Shown here in pieces: positions 40,097 to 47,992 of a stretch of 47,992 nt of DNA. The DNA comes from Clostridia bacterium (lineage in GTDB: Bacteria > Bacillota > Clostridia > Christensenellales > Borkfalkiaceae). Under the pieces are notes generated by a model, which saw only the letters and a program-made list of their open reading frames with translations, had not been told where the DNA came from and ran no database searches. The stretch lies in NCBI GenBank assembly GCA_017886545.1, contig JAGHJS010000043.1, forward strand, positions 1 to 47,992. Direction: 5' to 3'. A program made the position numbers and the translations under genes. Each line of letters begins with the position of its first letter. Positions within the stretch are counted from its first letter, which is position 1.

Positions 40097-41704
40097 ATGC
40101 AACACTTCAAATTGCCCGCGGGCGTGCGCGACGTGCTGCCCGATCTGAGCGGCGCATTGGACGAAGCGGAGGCGCTGCTGCGCAAAAAATTTGCGGCGGC
40201 GGGGTTCCGTTCGGTGCGCGCCGCGGGGCTGGAATACTACGATACGCTGACCAAGATCGGCAGCGCCGTCGACCAGGCGCAGATGTTCAAAATGACGGAC
40301 AAGGACGGCAACCTCATCGTCCTGCGCCCCGATATGACCCTCGCCTGTGCGCGCATCGCCGCGACCAAGCTGGGCGGCGCGCGCGAACGGCTGTGCTATT
40401 TTTCGGACATCTACGATTTTTCCGCAAGCGGCAACGCCGACCGCGAGGTCGCGCAGGCGGGCGTGGAGCTGTTCGGCGAAGAGGGGGCGGAAGCGGACGC
40501 GTACGCCATTGCCTTCGCGGCGGACTGCCTCAAAGCGCTCGGGCTGCACGATTTTATCATCGACATCGGGCACGTCGGGTTCTATAAAGGGCTGCTCGAA
40601 GAGAGCGGGCTCTCCGCGGCGGAAGCGGAGGAGCTGCGCGGCTACATCAACGCCAAAGACATGGTGAGCACCGAAATGGCGCTGCGCCGCACGGGCGCGC
40701 CCGCGCGGGTGCAGCAGGCGATCCTGGCGCTCCCGTCGCTGTTCGGCGGGGCGGAGGTGCTGGACGAGGCGGAGCGGCTGACGGACAACCCGCTCGCACG
40801 CGCGTCGCTCGATCACCTGCGCGCGGTGTACGCGCGCCTGAAGGAGAGCGGGGCGGAGAAGTACGTCTCTTTCGACCTCGGCACGGTGAAGAGCCTCGCC
40901 TACTATTCGGGCATCGTGTTCACGGGGCTTGCCGAAGGGGTCGGCGCGCCCGTGCTTTCGGGCGGGCGGTACGACGGTCTCTGCGCGCAGTTCGGCAGGG
41001 ACATGCCCGCTGTCGGGTTCGCGATCGGTATGATGCGCGCCCTGCAGGCGGCGGGCGGCAGCGCGCGCCGCACGGGCAAAAAGGGGACGGTGAACGTCGC
41101 CCTCGCAAAGGGCAGGCTGGCGAGCGACTGCGCGGACGTGTTCTGCAAGTGCGGCGTGCCCGCGGAAATTTTAAAGGAGGAGACGCGCAAGCTCGTGTTG
41201 GAAACGGCGGACGGGCGCTGGCGCTTCTTCTTCGTCAAGCCATCCGACGTGCCGACCTACGTCGAGTACGGCGTGGCGGACATCGGCATCGTCGGCAAGG
41301 ACACCCTGCTCGAAGCGGAGGCGGACCTCTACGAGATGCTCGATCTGAAATTCGAAAGTTGCAAGCTGTGCCTTGCGGGCTTCCCGGGGACGCCCGTGGA
41401 CGGCGTGCCGCACCTGCGCGTGGCGAGCAAGTACGCCCGCACGGCGAAAAAGCTGTTCGCCTCCCGCGGGGCGGCGGCGGAAGTCATCGAGCTGCACGGC
41501 TCCATCGAGCTTGCGCCCCTCACGGGGCTGGCGGATGTCATCTTCGACATCGTGCAGTCGGGCGCGACGCTGCGCGCCAACGGGCTGGTGGTGCTCGAAG
41601 AGGTGTTCGACATCTCCGCAAGGCTGGTCGCCAACAAAGTGAGCCTGAAAACAAAGGCGGCGGAGATCCTGCCGCTGATCGCAAAGATGAAGGAATACAT
41701 CTGA
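40097..41704 (+). CDS. hisG: HisZ-HisG fusion, ATP phosphoribosyltransferase
   Basis: 535-residue fusion for the first step of histidine synthesis (ATP plus PRPP to phosphoribosyl-ATP). Residues 1 to ~328 are HisZ, the HisRS-like regulatory subunit: LPAGVRDVLPDLSG, VLRPDMTLACAR, YFSDIYDF, and the late motif GGRYDGLCAQFGR. From ~331 comes a complete short-form HisG: TVNVALAKGRL, YGVADIGIVGKD, and the PRPP site SGATLRANGLVV. The short HisG normally needs HisZ as a separate protein, so a fusion fixes a 1:1 ratio. There is no stop or frameshift at the joint (GSARRTGKKG). The ATG at 40097 follows GGAGGG. Confidence 0.93.
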   Translation: MQHFKLPAGVRDVLPDLSGALDEAEALLRKKFAAAGFRSVRAAGLEYYDTLTKIGSAVDQAQMFKMTDKDGNLIVLRPDMTLACARIAATKLGGARERLCYFSDIYDFSASGNADREVAQAGVELFGEEGAEADAYAIAFAADCLKALGLHDFIIDIGHVGFYKGLLEESGLSAAEAEELRGYINAKDMVSTEMALRRTGAPARVQQAILALPSLFGGAEVLDEAERLTDNPLARASLDHLRAVYARLKESGAEKYVSFDLGTVKSLAYYSGIVFTGLAEGVGAPVLSGGRYDGLCAQFGRDMPAVGFAIGMMRALQAAGGSARRTGKKGTVNVALAKGRLASDCADVFCKCGVPAEILKEETRKLVLETADGRWRFFFVKPSDVPTYVEYGVADIGIVGKDTLLEAEADLYEMLDLKFESCKLCLAGFPGTPVDGVPHLRVASKYARTAKKLFASRGAAAEVIELHGSIELAPLTGLADVIFDIVQSGATLRANGLVVLEEVFDISARLVANKVSLKTKAAEILPLIAKMKEYI

Positions 41705-41722
41705 CGCAAAAGGAGCGCGTTC

Positions 41723-42991
41723 ATGAAGATCTACGAAAACGCCGCCGCGGCGGCGGGCATTTTAAAGCGTGGGGGCTTTGACGACCCCGCCCGCGCCGAA
41801 ACGGTGCGTGCGATCGTCTCCGACGTACGCAAAAACGGCGACGCGGCACTGTTTGCATACTGCAAAACATTCGACGGCTCTGCTCTGACGGCGGATACGG
41901 TCGCCGTCTCTCCCGCCGAGTTCGAAGCGGCGTATAAGGCGGTGGACGCGGCATTGCTCGCATCCCTGCGCAAGGCGGTGAAAAACGTGTACGAATACCA
42001 TGCGCGCGCGCCGATGAAGGACGACGTGCGCACGGTGAACGGGCGGACGACGGGGTACGTCGTGCGCGCGGTGGAGCGCGCGGGCATCTATGTGCCCGGC
42101 GGCACGGCGCCGCTGGTCAGCTCCGTGCTGATGGGCGTCCTCCCCGCAAAGGCGGCGGGGGTGGAGCACATCTATGTGTGTACGCCCGCCAAGGAGGGGA
42201 AGGTGGCGCCCGCGGTTCTGGTCGCCGCCGCCGAGTGCGGCGCCGAAAAGGTGTTCAAAGCAGGCGGCGCGCAGGCGATCGCCGCCCTCGCGTACGGCAC
42301 GGAGAGCGTGCCCAAGGTGGACGTTATCGCAGGGCCGGGCAATATCTACGTCACCCTCGCCAAAAAGGAAGTGTACGGCGACGTCGGCATCGACATGCTC
42401 GCGGGCCCCTCCGAGATCCTCATCGTAGCGGATAACAAGCAGGATCCCGACCACATTGCGGCGGACGTGCTTTCGCAGGCGGAACACGACAAACTTTCGC
42501 GCGCGATCGTGCTCACGGACGACAGGGCGTTTGCCGAAAAGGTCTGCGCGCGCGTCGAAGCGCGGCTTGCCGACCTGCCCCGCCGCGGGATCGCGGGCTG
42601 TTCGCTGGAAAACGGCGGCGGCGTCATCCTCGTAAAGGATATGGCGGAGGCGGCGGAACTTGCCAACGCGATCGCACCCGAGCATTTAGAGCTTGCAACG
42701 GAGAACTGCGAGGAGCTTTTGCCGAAGATCCGCAACGCGGGCGCGGTGTTTCTGGGCGGGTATACGCCCGAACCGGTCGGCGACTACTTTGCGGGTCCCG
42801 ACCACGTTCTGCCCACGGGCGGCAGCGCGCGCTTTTTCGAGGTGCTGAACCAGGATATTTTCCTGCGCAAGATGAGCGTTATCCGCTACACGCCCGAAGC
42901 GCTCGCCGAGGACGGCGCAGACATCGTCCGCCTTGCCGAAAGCGAACAGCTTATTGCACACGGGAACGCGATCCGCGCGCGCAGAAAATGA
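41723..42991 (+). CDS. hisD: Histidinol dehydrogenase
   Basis: 422-residue Zn enzyme that oxidises histidinol to histidine in two NAD+-dependent steps, the last reactions of the pathway. Recognisable parts are RAVERAGIYVPGGTAPLVSS, AGPGNIYVTLAKKEVYG, DMLAGPSEILIVAD, the metal site LSQAEHD, and IAPEHLEL with PTGGSARFFE near the C-terminus. AAAAGGAG precedes the ATG. It lies 18 nt after the hisZG stop, in an operon running to hisIE. Confidence 0.97.
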   Translation: MKIYENAAAAAGILKRGGFDDPARAETVRAIVSDVRKNGDAALFAYCKTFDGSALTADTVAVSPAEFEAAYKAVDAALLASLRKAVKNVYEYHARAPMKDDVRTVNGRTTGYVVRAVERAGIYVPGGTAPLVSSVLMGVLPAKAAGVEHIYVCTPAKEGKVAPAVLVAAAECGAEKVFKAGGAQAIAALAYGTESVPKVDVIAGPGNIYVTLAKKEVYGDVGIDMLAGPSEILIVADNKQDPDHIAADVLSQAEHDKLSRAIVLTDDRAFAEKVCARVEARLADLPRRGIAGCSLENGGGVILVKDMAEAAELANAIAPEHLELATENCEELLPKIRNAGAVFLGGYTPEPVGDYFAGPDHVLPTGGSARFFEVLNQDIFLRKMSVIRYTPEALAEDGADIVRLAESEQLIAHGNAIRARRK

Positions 42992-43011
42992 AACGAAAAG
43001 GGAGAAAACCT

Positions 43012-43587
43012 ATGAGAACAGCATCCATTGCCCGCGACACGCGGGAAACAAAGATCACGCTGGAGCTGAACATAGACGGCAGCGGCGAACGGAAGATCGA
43101 CACGGGCGTCGGGTTTTTCAACCACATGCTCGAGCTGTTGGCGGTGCATGCGGGGTTCGACCTTTCCGTCACCTGCAAGGGCGATACGGAGGTCGACTTC
43201 CACCACAGCGTGGAGGACGTGGGCATCTGCCTCGGGCAGGCGCTGAAAGAGGCGCTCGGCGACAAAAAGGGCATCGCCCGCTTTGCCGACCGCGTCGTGC
43301 CCATGGACGAATGCTGCGCGCAGATCGCGCTGGACATTTCGGGCAGGCCCTTCCTCAACTTCAGGGCAAAGCTTTCGGGCAAGATCGGCGAATTCGACGC
43401 CGAACTTGTGGAGGAGTTCTGGCGCGCCTTCGCCTTCAACGCGGGCGTAAACCTGTACATCGACCTTCTTTCGGGCGGGAACATGCACCACGAGGCGGAG
43501 TGCATCTTCAAGGGTGTCGCAAAATGTTTGCAGGATGCGGTGAAGATCGTCTCCGACAAGGTGCCGTCTTCCAAAGGGGTGCTGTAA
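43012..43587 (+). CDS. hisB: Imidazoleglycerol-phosphate dehydratase
   Basis: 191-residue Mn-dependent dehydratase, sixth step of histidine synthesis. The two pseudo-repeat metal motifs are present: FNHMLELLAVHAGFDL with DFHHSVEDVGICLGQAL, and NMHHEAECIFKGVAKCL; together they give the His/Glu ligands. It has only the dehydratase domain, with no N-terminal HAD phosphatase as in enterobacterial HisB. The ATG at 43012 follows AAGGGAG; an earlier in-frame ATG at 42988 overlaps hisD by 4 nt and is less likely. Confidence 0.97.
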   Translation: MRTASIARDTRETKITLELNIDGSGERKIDTGVGFFNHMLELLAVHAGFDLSVTCKGDTEVDFHHSVEDVGICLGQALKEALGDKKGIARFADRVVPMDECCAQIALDISGRPFLNFRAKLSGKIGEFDAELVEEFWRAFAFNAGVNLYIDLLSGGNMHHEAECIFKGVAKCLQDAVKIVSDKVPSSKGVL

Positions 43588-44175
43588 GTGATCGGCATCG
43601 TTGACTACGGGCTGGGGAACCTCCGCTCGGTGCAGAAGGCGCTGGAAGCCGTGGGCGCCGCCGCCTGTATTTCGGGCGAAAAAGCGGTGCTGGACGGGTG
43701 CGACAAACTCATCCTGCCAGGCGTGGGCGCGTTCGGCGCGGGCATGGAACAGCTTTCCGCGCGCGGGCTGGATACATACCTGCGCGGGCGTGCGAAAGAT
43801 ACGAAGATGCTCGGCATCTGCCTCGGCATGCAGCTTCTGCTGGAAGCGAGCAGCGAGGAGGGCGAGCACGCGGGGCTGGGGTTCATCCGCGGGCGGTGCG
43901 ACCGCTTTACGCAGGGCAAGATCCCGCAGATCGGCTGGAACGAGGTGCGCGCGCTGCAAACGCCGCTGTTCGACGGCATCGAAGAGGGGACGCGCTTCTA
44001 CTTCGTGCACAGCTACCGCGCCGCCTGCGGCGCGGAAAACACAGCCGCCGTGACCGATTATTACGGCGCATACCCTTCCGCGATCTTTGCGGGGAACGTG
44101 TACGGCGTGCAGTTCCACCCCGAAAAGAGCGGTTCTGCCGGGCTGAAACTTTTACGGAATTTTGTCGGCATGTGA
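43588..44175 (+). CDS. hisH: Imidazole glycerol phosphate synthase, glutaminase subunit
   Basis: 195-residue class I glutamine amidotransferase that makes ammonia for HisF. The nucleophile Cys is in GICLGMQLLLEAS, the Pro-Gly-x-G oxyanion strand is LPGVGAFGAGM, and the His-Glu of the triad are in QFHPEKSG. It starts with GTG directly at the hisB stop (no gap), so translation is coupled. Its partner HisF is two genes downstream. Confidence 0.95.
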   Translation: MIGIVDYGLGNLRSVQKALEAVGAAACISGEKAVLDGCDKLILPGVGAFGAGMEQLSARGLDTYLRGRAKDTKMLGICLGMQLLLEASSEEGEHAGLGFIRGRCDRFTQGKIPQIGWNEVRALQTPLFDGIEEGTRFYFVHSYRAACGAENTAAVTDYYGAYPSAIFAGNVYGVQFHPEKSGSAGLKLLRNFVGM

Positions 44176-44206
44176 GCGTGCCGCGCATATAGGAGGCGGA
44201 AAAAAG

Positions 44207-44926
44207 ATGGTTCTCTATCCTGCGATCGATATTTTAGACGGGCGCGCGGTGCGCCTGTACAAGGGCGACAAGAACAAAGTGACCGACTACGGCGACCCGC
44301 TCGCGTTTGCCGGAAAGTGGGCGGAGGCGGGCGCGGAATGGCTGCACATCGTCGATCTTTCGGGCGCGTTCACCGGGGAGAGCGGCATCGATTCCGTCAT
44401 CGCCGAGATCAAAAAGCGCTTCCCGCAGCTTCGCATCCAGAGCGGCGGCGGGCTGCGCCGTATCGCGGATATCCGCAGGCGGCTGAACGCGGGCGCGGAC
44501 TGCGCCGTCATCGGCACGATGGCGGCGTACGACCCCGACGAGTTCGCGCTCGCCACCTATGAGTTCCCCGAAAAGATCGTCGCGGGCATCGACGCAAAGG
44601 GCGGCATGTTCGCGGTCAAGGGCTGGACGGAAACGACGAACATTTCCGCCGTCGCATTCGGCAAAAAGTGCAAAAAAATGGGCATCCGCTGCGCGCTGTT
44701 CACCGACATCGCCAAGGACGGCGCAATGGCGGGCGCAAACGTCTCCGAAACGGTGCGCATGCAGAAGGAAACGGAGCTGAACATCATCGCGTCGGGCGGC
44801 ATCTCCTCGATGAAAGATCTGGAAAATCTGGAGGAGGCGGGCGTCTACGGCGCGGTGCTCGGCAAAGCCATTTACAGCGGTGCGATCGACCTGAAAGAGG
44901 CGGTCAGACGCTTCCCGCAGTCCTGA
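44207..44926 (+). CDS. hisA: ProFAR isomerase (1-(5-phosphoribosyl)-5-AICAR-methylideneamino isomerase)
   Basis: 239-residue TIM barrel that carries out the Amadori isomerisation of ProFAR. The catalytic Asp pair is in PAIDILDGRAVRL and FTDIAKDGAMAG; the phosphate sites are QSGGGLRR and ASGGISS. The ATG at 44207 follows GGAGGCGG; an upstream in-frame start would overlap hisH. Lies between hisH and hisF, the usual order. Confidence 0.96.
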   Translation: MVLYPAIDILDGRAVRLYKGDKNKVTDYGDPLAFAGKWAEAGAEWLHIVDLSGAFTGESGIDSVIAEIKKRFPQLRIQSGGGLRRIADIRRRLNAGADCAVIGTMAAYDPDEFALATYEFPEKIVAGIDAKGGMFAVKGWTETTNISAVAFGKKCKKMGIRCALFTDIAKDGAMAGANVSETVRMQKETELNIIASGGISSMKDLENLEEAGVYGAVLGKAIYSGAIDLKEAVRRFPQS

Positions 44927-44956
44927 CGGCGGAAGCGTTCGGCAAAGGAGAAGAAA

Positions 44957-45718
44957 GTGCTTGCAAAGCGCATCATCCCCTGCCTGGATATCGATAAGGG
45001 CAGGGTCGTAAAGGGGGTCAACTTCGTCAACCTGATCGACGCGGGCGACCCCGTCGCGATCGCGAAGGCGTACGACAAGATCGGCGCGGACGAGATCGTG
45101 TTTTTAGACATCACCGCCTCGTCGGACGGCAGAAAGACCGCCGTCGACATTCTCGCCCGCGCAAGTGAACAGGTGTTCATCCCGCTCACGGTGGGCGGCG
45201 GCATCCGCTCGGTGGCGGACTTCCGCGAAATGCTGGCGGCGGGCGCGGATAAGATCGCGGTCAATTCCGCAGCGATCCAAAATCCCTCCCTCATCACGGA
45301 GGCGGCGAACAAATTCGGCGCGCAGTGCGTCGTGCTCGCGGTGGACGCCAAGCGCAACGCGGCGGGTCGCTGGGACGTGTACCTGAACGGCGGCAGGGTG
45401 AATACGGGGCTGGACGCGGTCGAATGGATCGTAAAGGGCGCCTCTCTCGGCGCGGGCGAAGTGCTTCTGACGAGCATGGACCGCGACGGCACCAAGGCGG
45501 GGTACGACCTCGAACTCACCCGCGCGGCGGCGGAGGCGGTCAACATCCCCGTCATCGCGTCGGGCGGCGCGGGATGTATGCAGGACTTTGCCGACGTGCT
45601 CACCGAGGGAAAGGCGGACGCGGCGCTGGCGGCGTCGCTGTTCCACTTCAACGAGATCGGCATGCGGGAACTGAAAGACTATCTTGCACAGCGCGGCATC
45701 CCCGTGCGGAGGGTATGA
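44957..45718 (+). CDS. hisF: Imidazole glycerol phosphate synthase, cyclase subunit
   Basis: 253-residue TIM barrel that joins HisH-derived ammonia to PRFAR, giving imidazole glycerol phosphate and AICAR. The catalytic Asp pair is in [17 protein letters not shown] and [14 protein letters not shown]; phosphate sites are VGGGIRS and ASGGAGCM. It starts with GTG after GGAGAAGAA. The stop is followed by hisIE 2 nt later. Confidence 0.97.
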   Translation: MLAKRIIPCLDIDKGRVVKGVNFVNLIDAGDPVAIAKAYDKIGADEIVFLDITASSDGRKTAVDILARASEQVFIPLTVGGGIRSVADFREMLAAGADKIAVNSAAIQNPSLITEAANKFGAQCVVLAVDAKRNAAGRWDVYLNGGRVNTGLDAVEWIVKGASLGAGEVLLTSMDRDGTKAGYDLELTRAAAEAVNIPVIASGGAGCMQDFADVLTEGKADAALAASLFHFNEIGMRELKDYLAQRGIPVRRV

Positions 45719-45720
45719 AC

Positions 45721-46320
45721 ATGGAAGAACTCAAATGGAACAAAGACGGGCTCGTGTGCGCCGTCGCGCAGGACTACGAGAGCGGCGAAGTGCTCATGCA
45801 GGCGTATATGAACGCCGAAGCGTATAAAAAGACGCTGGAAACGGGCTACGCGCACTATTGGAGCCGTTCGCGGCAGAAGCTGTGGAAAAAGGGCGAGGAG
45901 AGCGGGCACCTGCAAAAGGTGCGCGGCATCTACCTCGACTGCGATAAAGACTGCGTTCTGCTCAAAGTCGAACAGACGGGCGCGGCGTGCCATACGGGGA
46001 ACTACACCTGTTTTTATACACCCGTGCAGGAATGCGGCGCGGGCGCGGAGATGCTCGGGCAGCTGCAGCGCATCGTCGAGGACAGGAAGGAAAACCCCGA
46101 AGAGGGCAGCTACACCGCCTATCTCTTTGAAAAGGGCGTGGACAAGATCGCCAAAAAGACGGGCGAAGAGGCGGTGGAACTGGTCATCGCCGCCAAAAAC
46201 GGCAGCCGCGAGGAGATCGTCGGCGAATGCGCGGATCTGTTCTATCATACCCTCGTGCTGCTCGCGAACGCGGGCGTGAAGCTGTCGGAGGTGTGTACGG
46301 AGCTGAAGAACCGACACTGA
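45721..46320 (+). CDS. hisI: HisI-HisE fusion (phosphoribosyl-AMP cyclohydrolase / PR-ATP pyrophosphatase)
   Basis: 199-residue bifunctional enzyme for steps 2 and 3 of the pathway. HisI (~1-105) has [35 protein letters not shown] and the zinc/magnesium site DCDKDC with [10 protein letters not shown]. HisE (~112-199) begins [18 protein letters not shown] and has the metal motif [14 protein letters not shown] and ECADLFYH. The ATG at 45721 is used because GGAGGG lies eight bases upstream; the ATG at 45715 is too close to it. It is last in the operon; no terminator follows, only a dispersed repeat. Confidence 0.97.
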   Translation: MEELKWNKDGLVCAVAQDYESGEVLMQAYMNAEAYKKTLETGYAHYWSRSRQKLWKKGEESGHLQKVRGIYLDCDKDCVLLKVEQTGAACHTGNYTCFYTPVQECGAGAEMLGQLQRIVEDRKENPEEGSYTAYLFEKGVDKIAKKTGEEAVELVIAAKNGSREEIVGECADLFYHTLVLLANAGVKLSEVCTELKNRH

Positions 46321-46328
46321 GGTTTCGC

Positions 46329-46447
46329 TTCGTATACGCGTCGCAATACTTTGTTGCGCTGCGGCAACCTTCGGTCATTTACGTCTAAGTAAACTCCCTC
46401 AGGTTTTCCTCGCGCGCCTCGTCTTGCTCGCGTCTCCGAACCGAAAC
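46329..46447 (+). repeat. Dispersed ~120-nt repeat, copy E of the second family
   Basis: Shares GTATACGCGTCGCAATAC, TTTGTTGCGCTGCGGC and AACCTTCGGTCA with the copy at 18719. The palindromic core is TACGTCTAAGTA instead of TACGTCTGTGTACG, so both arms have shortened. CTCCCTCAGGTTTTCC, CTCGCGCGCCTCGTC and CGAACCGAAAC follow. It fills most of the gap after hisIE; the remaining ~100 nt before the aldolase show no clear feature. Confidence 0.85.
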
Positions 46448-46570
46448 GCGGGAGAGAGGGCTTTTGAACGCGCATCTGTTCATAAGCGCGGACGATTTTA
46501 AAAACAATTTTTGCCGCGCGCAAACGCTGAAAGCGATTTGCGCGCGGCAGGCAACAATACGGAGTATAGA

Positions 46571-47548
46571 ATGGAAAAAAGGAAAGGATCGCTTTTGTCG
46601 TTCCGCCCGGACATCAAGGTGCTGGATGCGACCTTGCGCGACGGCGGGCTCTGCAACAATTTTGCATTTTCAGACGAGTTTGCGCGCGCTCTCTATGCGA
46701 TGAACCTCGCTGCGGGCGTGGATTACATGGAAATGGGCTATAAGGCCTCGCGCGATCTGTTCGACCCCGCCAAATTCGGCAAGTATAAATTCTGCAACGA
46801 AAAGGATATACAGAACATCGTCGGCGAAAACAAGACGGCGATGAAGCTCTCCGTCATGGCGGACGTGGGCAGGACGGATTTCCGGCGCGACATCGGTAAA
46901 AAGGCGGACAGCGTCATCGACATGGTGCGCGTCGCCTGCTACATCTACGAGATCCCCGCCGCGATCGAGATGATCGAATACTGCCACAAAATGGGGTACG
47001 AGACCTGCGTCAACGTCATGGCGGTCTCAAAGGCGAAGGACGAGGACATCGACGACGCGCTGAACATGCTCGGGCAAAGCCCCGTCGACGTCATCTACAT
47101 GGTAGACAGCTACGGCTCGCTCTACCCCGAACAGGTGGCGGAACTTACCAAGCGCTACCTCGCCGCGGGCGAAAAGTGGGGCAAGAGCATCGGCATGCAC
47201 GCGCACAACAACCAGCAGCTTGCCTTCGGCAACACCATCGAGGCGGCAAGCTGGGGCGCATCGCTCCTCGATATGACGGTGAACGGCATGGGCAGGGGAG
47301 CGGGCAACTGCGCGTCCGAACTGCTTCTGGGCTTCCTCAAAAACCCGAAGTACCGTTTGGCGCCCGTGCTGCGCTTTGTCACAGACTACATGCTGCCCCT
47401 GCGGGAGCAGGGCGTGCGCTGGGGGTACGACGTGCCGTACCTGCTCACGGGGCGGATGAACAGCCACCCCTCTTCGGCGATCGCCTTCCTGCGCGAAGGG
47501 CGCACCGATTACGAGAATTTTTACAACGAACTCTGCGAAAAGGACTGA
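46571..47548 (+). CDS. DRE-TIM metallolyase (HMGL-like aldolase)
   Basis: 325-residue TIM barrel of the HMG-CoA lyase-like superfamily. The N-terminal motif VLDATLRDGGL holds the catalytic Arg-Asp; the metal His pair is in GMHAHNNQQLAFGN; the DSYGSLYP and NGMGRGAGN motifs follow. It resembles the catalytic part of 4-hydroxy-2-oxovalerate aldolase (DmpG-like), but it lacks the long C-terminal communication domain and no acetaldehyde dehydrogenase gene is adjacent, so the substrate is unknown. The ATG at 46571 follows ACGGAG; an upstream start at 46511 would add a non-family extension. Confidence 0.85.
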   Translation: MEKRKGSLLSFRPDIKVLDATLRDGGLCNNFAFSDEFARALYAMNLAAGVDYMEMGYKASRDLFDPAKFGKYKFCNEKDIQNIVGENKTAMKLSVMADVGRTDFRRDIGKKADSVIDMVRVACYIYEIPAAIEMIEYCHKMGYETCVNVMAVSKAKDEDIDDALNMLGQSPVDVIYMVDSYGSLYPEQVAELTKRYLAAGEKWGKSIGMHAHNNQQLAFGNTIEAASWGASLLDMTVNGMGRGAGNCASELLLGFLKNPKYRLAPVLRFVTDYMLPLREQGVRWGYDVPYLLTGRMNSHPSSAIAFLREGRTDYENFYNELCEKD

Positions 47549-47668
47549 CCCGCCCCTGCGCTTTTCCGCTGTGCGGACGCGGCTTTGGGAGGGGCGCGTT
47601 CGGCGTGATTTTTGCGCGGCGGCAGGCGCCCGCGGCATGAACGGGCAAAACCTGCACATACTGCGGGC

Positions 47669-47776
47669 ATGAGCAAGTTTATCCGGGACGACGACGCAGC
47701 CGATATCGCATGGAAATTGTTTGAAGAGACGGGCAGCCTGCACTATTACATGCTGTACAAACAGCTGAAAAAGTAG
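47669..47776 (+). CDS. YqzL-like small protein
   Basis: A 35-residue frame: MSKFIRDDDAADIAWKLFEE, then TGSLHYYMLYKQLKK. The second half (AWKLFEETGSLHYYMLYKQL) matches the conserved part of YqzL (B. subtilis WNVFSQTGSIDTYLLFKEL). The function of YqzL is unknown; in Bacillus it lies near recO. The ribosome-binding site here is weak (GCGGG), so the call rests on the protein match. Confidence 0.7.
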   Translation: MSKFIRDDDAADIAWKLFEETGSLHYYMLYKQLKK

Positions 47777-47809
47777 GGGTGCTCCGCGCAGGGTGACACA
47801 AAAGGCAAC

Positions 47810-47992
47810 CCTGTCATCCCGAGCCTGTCGAGGGATCTCTATGCGAATATCGTCTTTATATTTTTATAGAGATCCTTCGAAGGCGCGCGTAGTTTTACCT
47901 TGCTTGCAAGGGGTAAAACGAGCGCGCCGCAATCGGCGGCATATGGGCGTATGCCCATGGCAACTTGTTGCCGAAAGCGTCGGCTTTTCTGC
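47810..47992 (+). repeat. Modular hairpin element, copy E8 (truncated by window end)
   Basis: HP0 starts at 47811 (CTGTCATCC) and has AGGGATCTCTAT/ATAGAGATCCTT. It lacks the CTCAGGATGAC half present in E2 and E5. HP1 has the frame GCGCGC/GCGCGC with arms GTTTTACC/GGTAAAAC (47884-47928). GCCGA/TCGGC (HP2-like) follows near 47970-47985. The rest lies outside the window. Confidence 0.8.

Overview
The window is GC-rich bacterial chromosome, almost all of it coding on the + strand with strong Shine-Dalgarno sites. Gene order and content point to a Firmicutes lineage in class Clostridia: a tRNA-Ile T-box leader on a long type-2 IleS, a yicC-rpoZ-priA-def-fmt-rsmB-rlmN-rpe-thiN-spoVM-rpmB-asp23-fakA-recG block in the same order as Bacillus subtilis, a SpoVM homologue (sporulation) and a YqzL-like protein. 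An uncultured, possibly gut, clostridial lineage is my inference; no species can be named from the sequence alone.

Layout. 1-5.2 kb: a dispersed element, then the T-box/ileS operon with an rRNA-type methyltransferase and an RluA-type pseudouridine synthase. 5.3-7.8 kb: a large secreted, membrane-anchored protein of unknown role with its own promoter and terminator. 8.0-16.8 kb: a metal-related accessory stretch. It holds a FeoA-FeoB fusion, a second RluA-type synthase, an internally deleted URO-D-like gene, an ArsR-type sensor with a CadA/ZntA-type P-type ATPase, an XRE regulator divergent from a zinc-ribbon membrane protein, and the C-terminal remnant of a ZIP transporter. This stretch is dense in in-frame tandem duplications and deletion scars. 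17.1-24.4 kb: an alpha-oxoamine synthase (serine palmitoyltransferase-like), rpsU, an unrecognised helical protein, pcrA and ligA. 24.5-39.8 kb: the conserved RNA-modification, translation and envelope block ending in recG; remA, gmk, coaBC, prpC, prkC and rsgA are missing from their usual places. 40.0-46.3 kb: a compact histidine operon, hisZG(fused)-D-B-H-A-F-IE, without hisC or a histidinol-phosphatase. 46.6-47.8 kb: a DRE-TIM aldolase and a YqzL-like small protein.

The most striking non-coding content is a family of modular intergenic elements, complete or partial at about 1-153, 25441-25864, 28341-28580 (reverse), 28581-28805, 34321-34892, 34893-35237, 39806-39865 (reverse) and 47810-47992. 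Each is a string of hairpins whose outer frame is constant while the inner arms differ from copy to copy and still pair. This is visible covariation and implies selection on, or a mechanism maintaining, the palindromes. A second repeat family of about 110-120 nt has five copies (three near 18.7-19.1 kb, one at 22.2 kb, one at 46.3 kb).

No tRNA or rRNA genes, CRISPR arrays, insertion sequences or prophage genes were seen.
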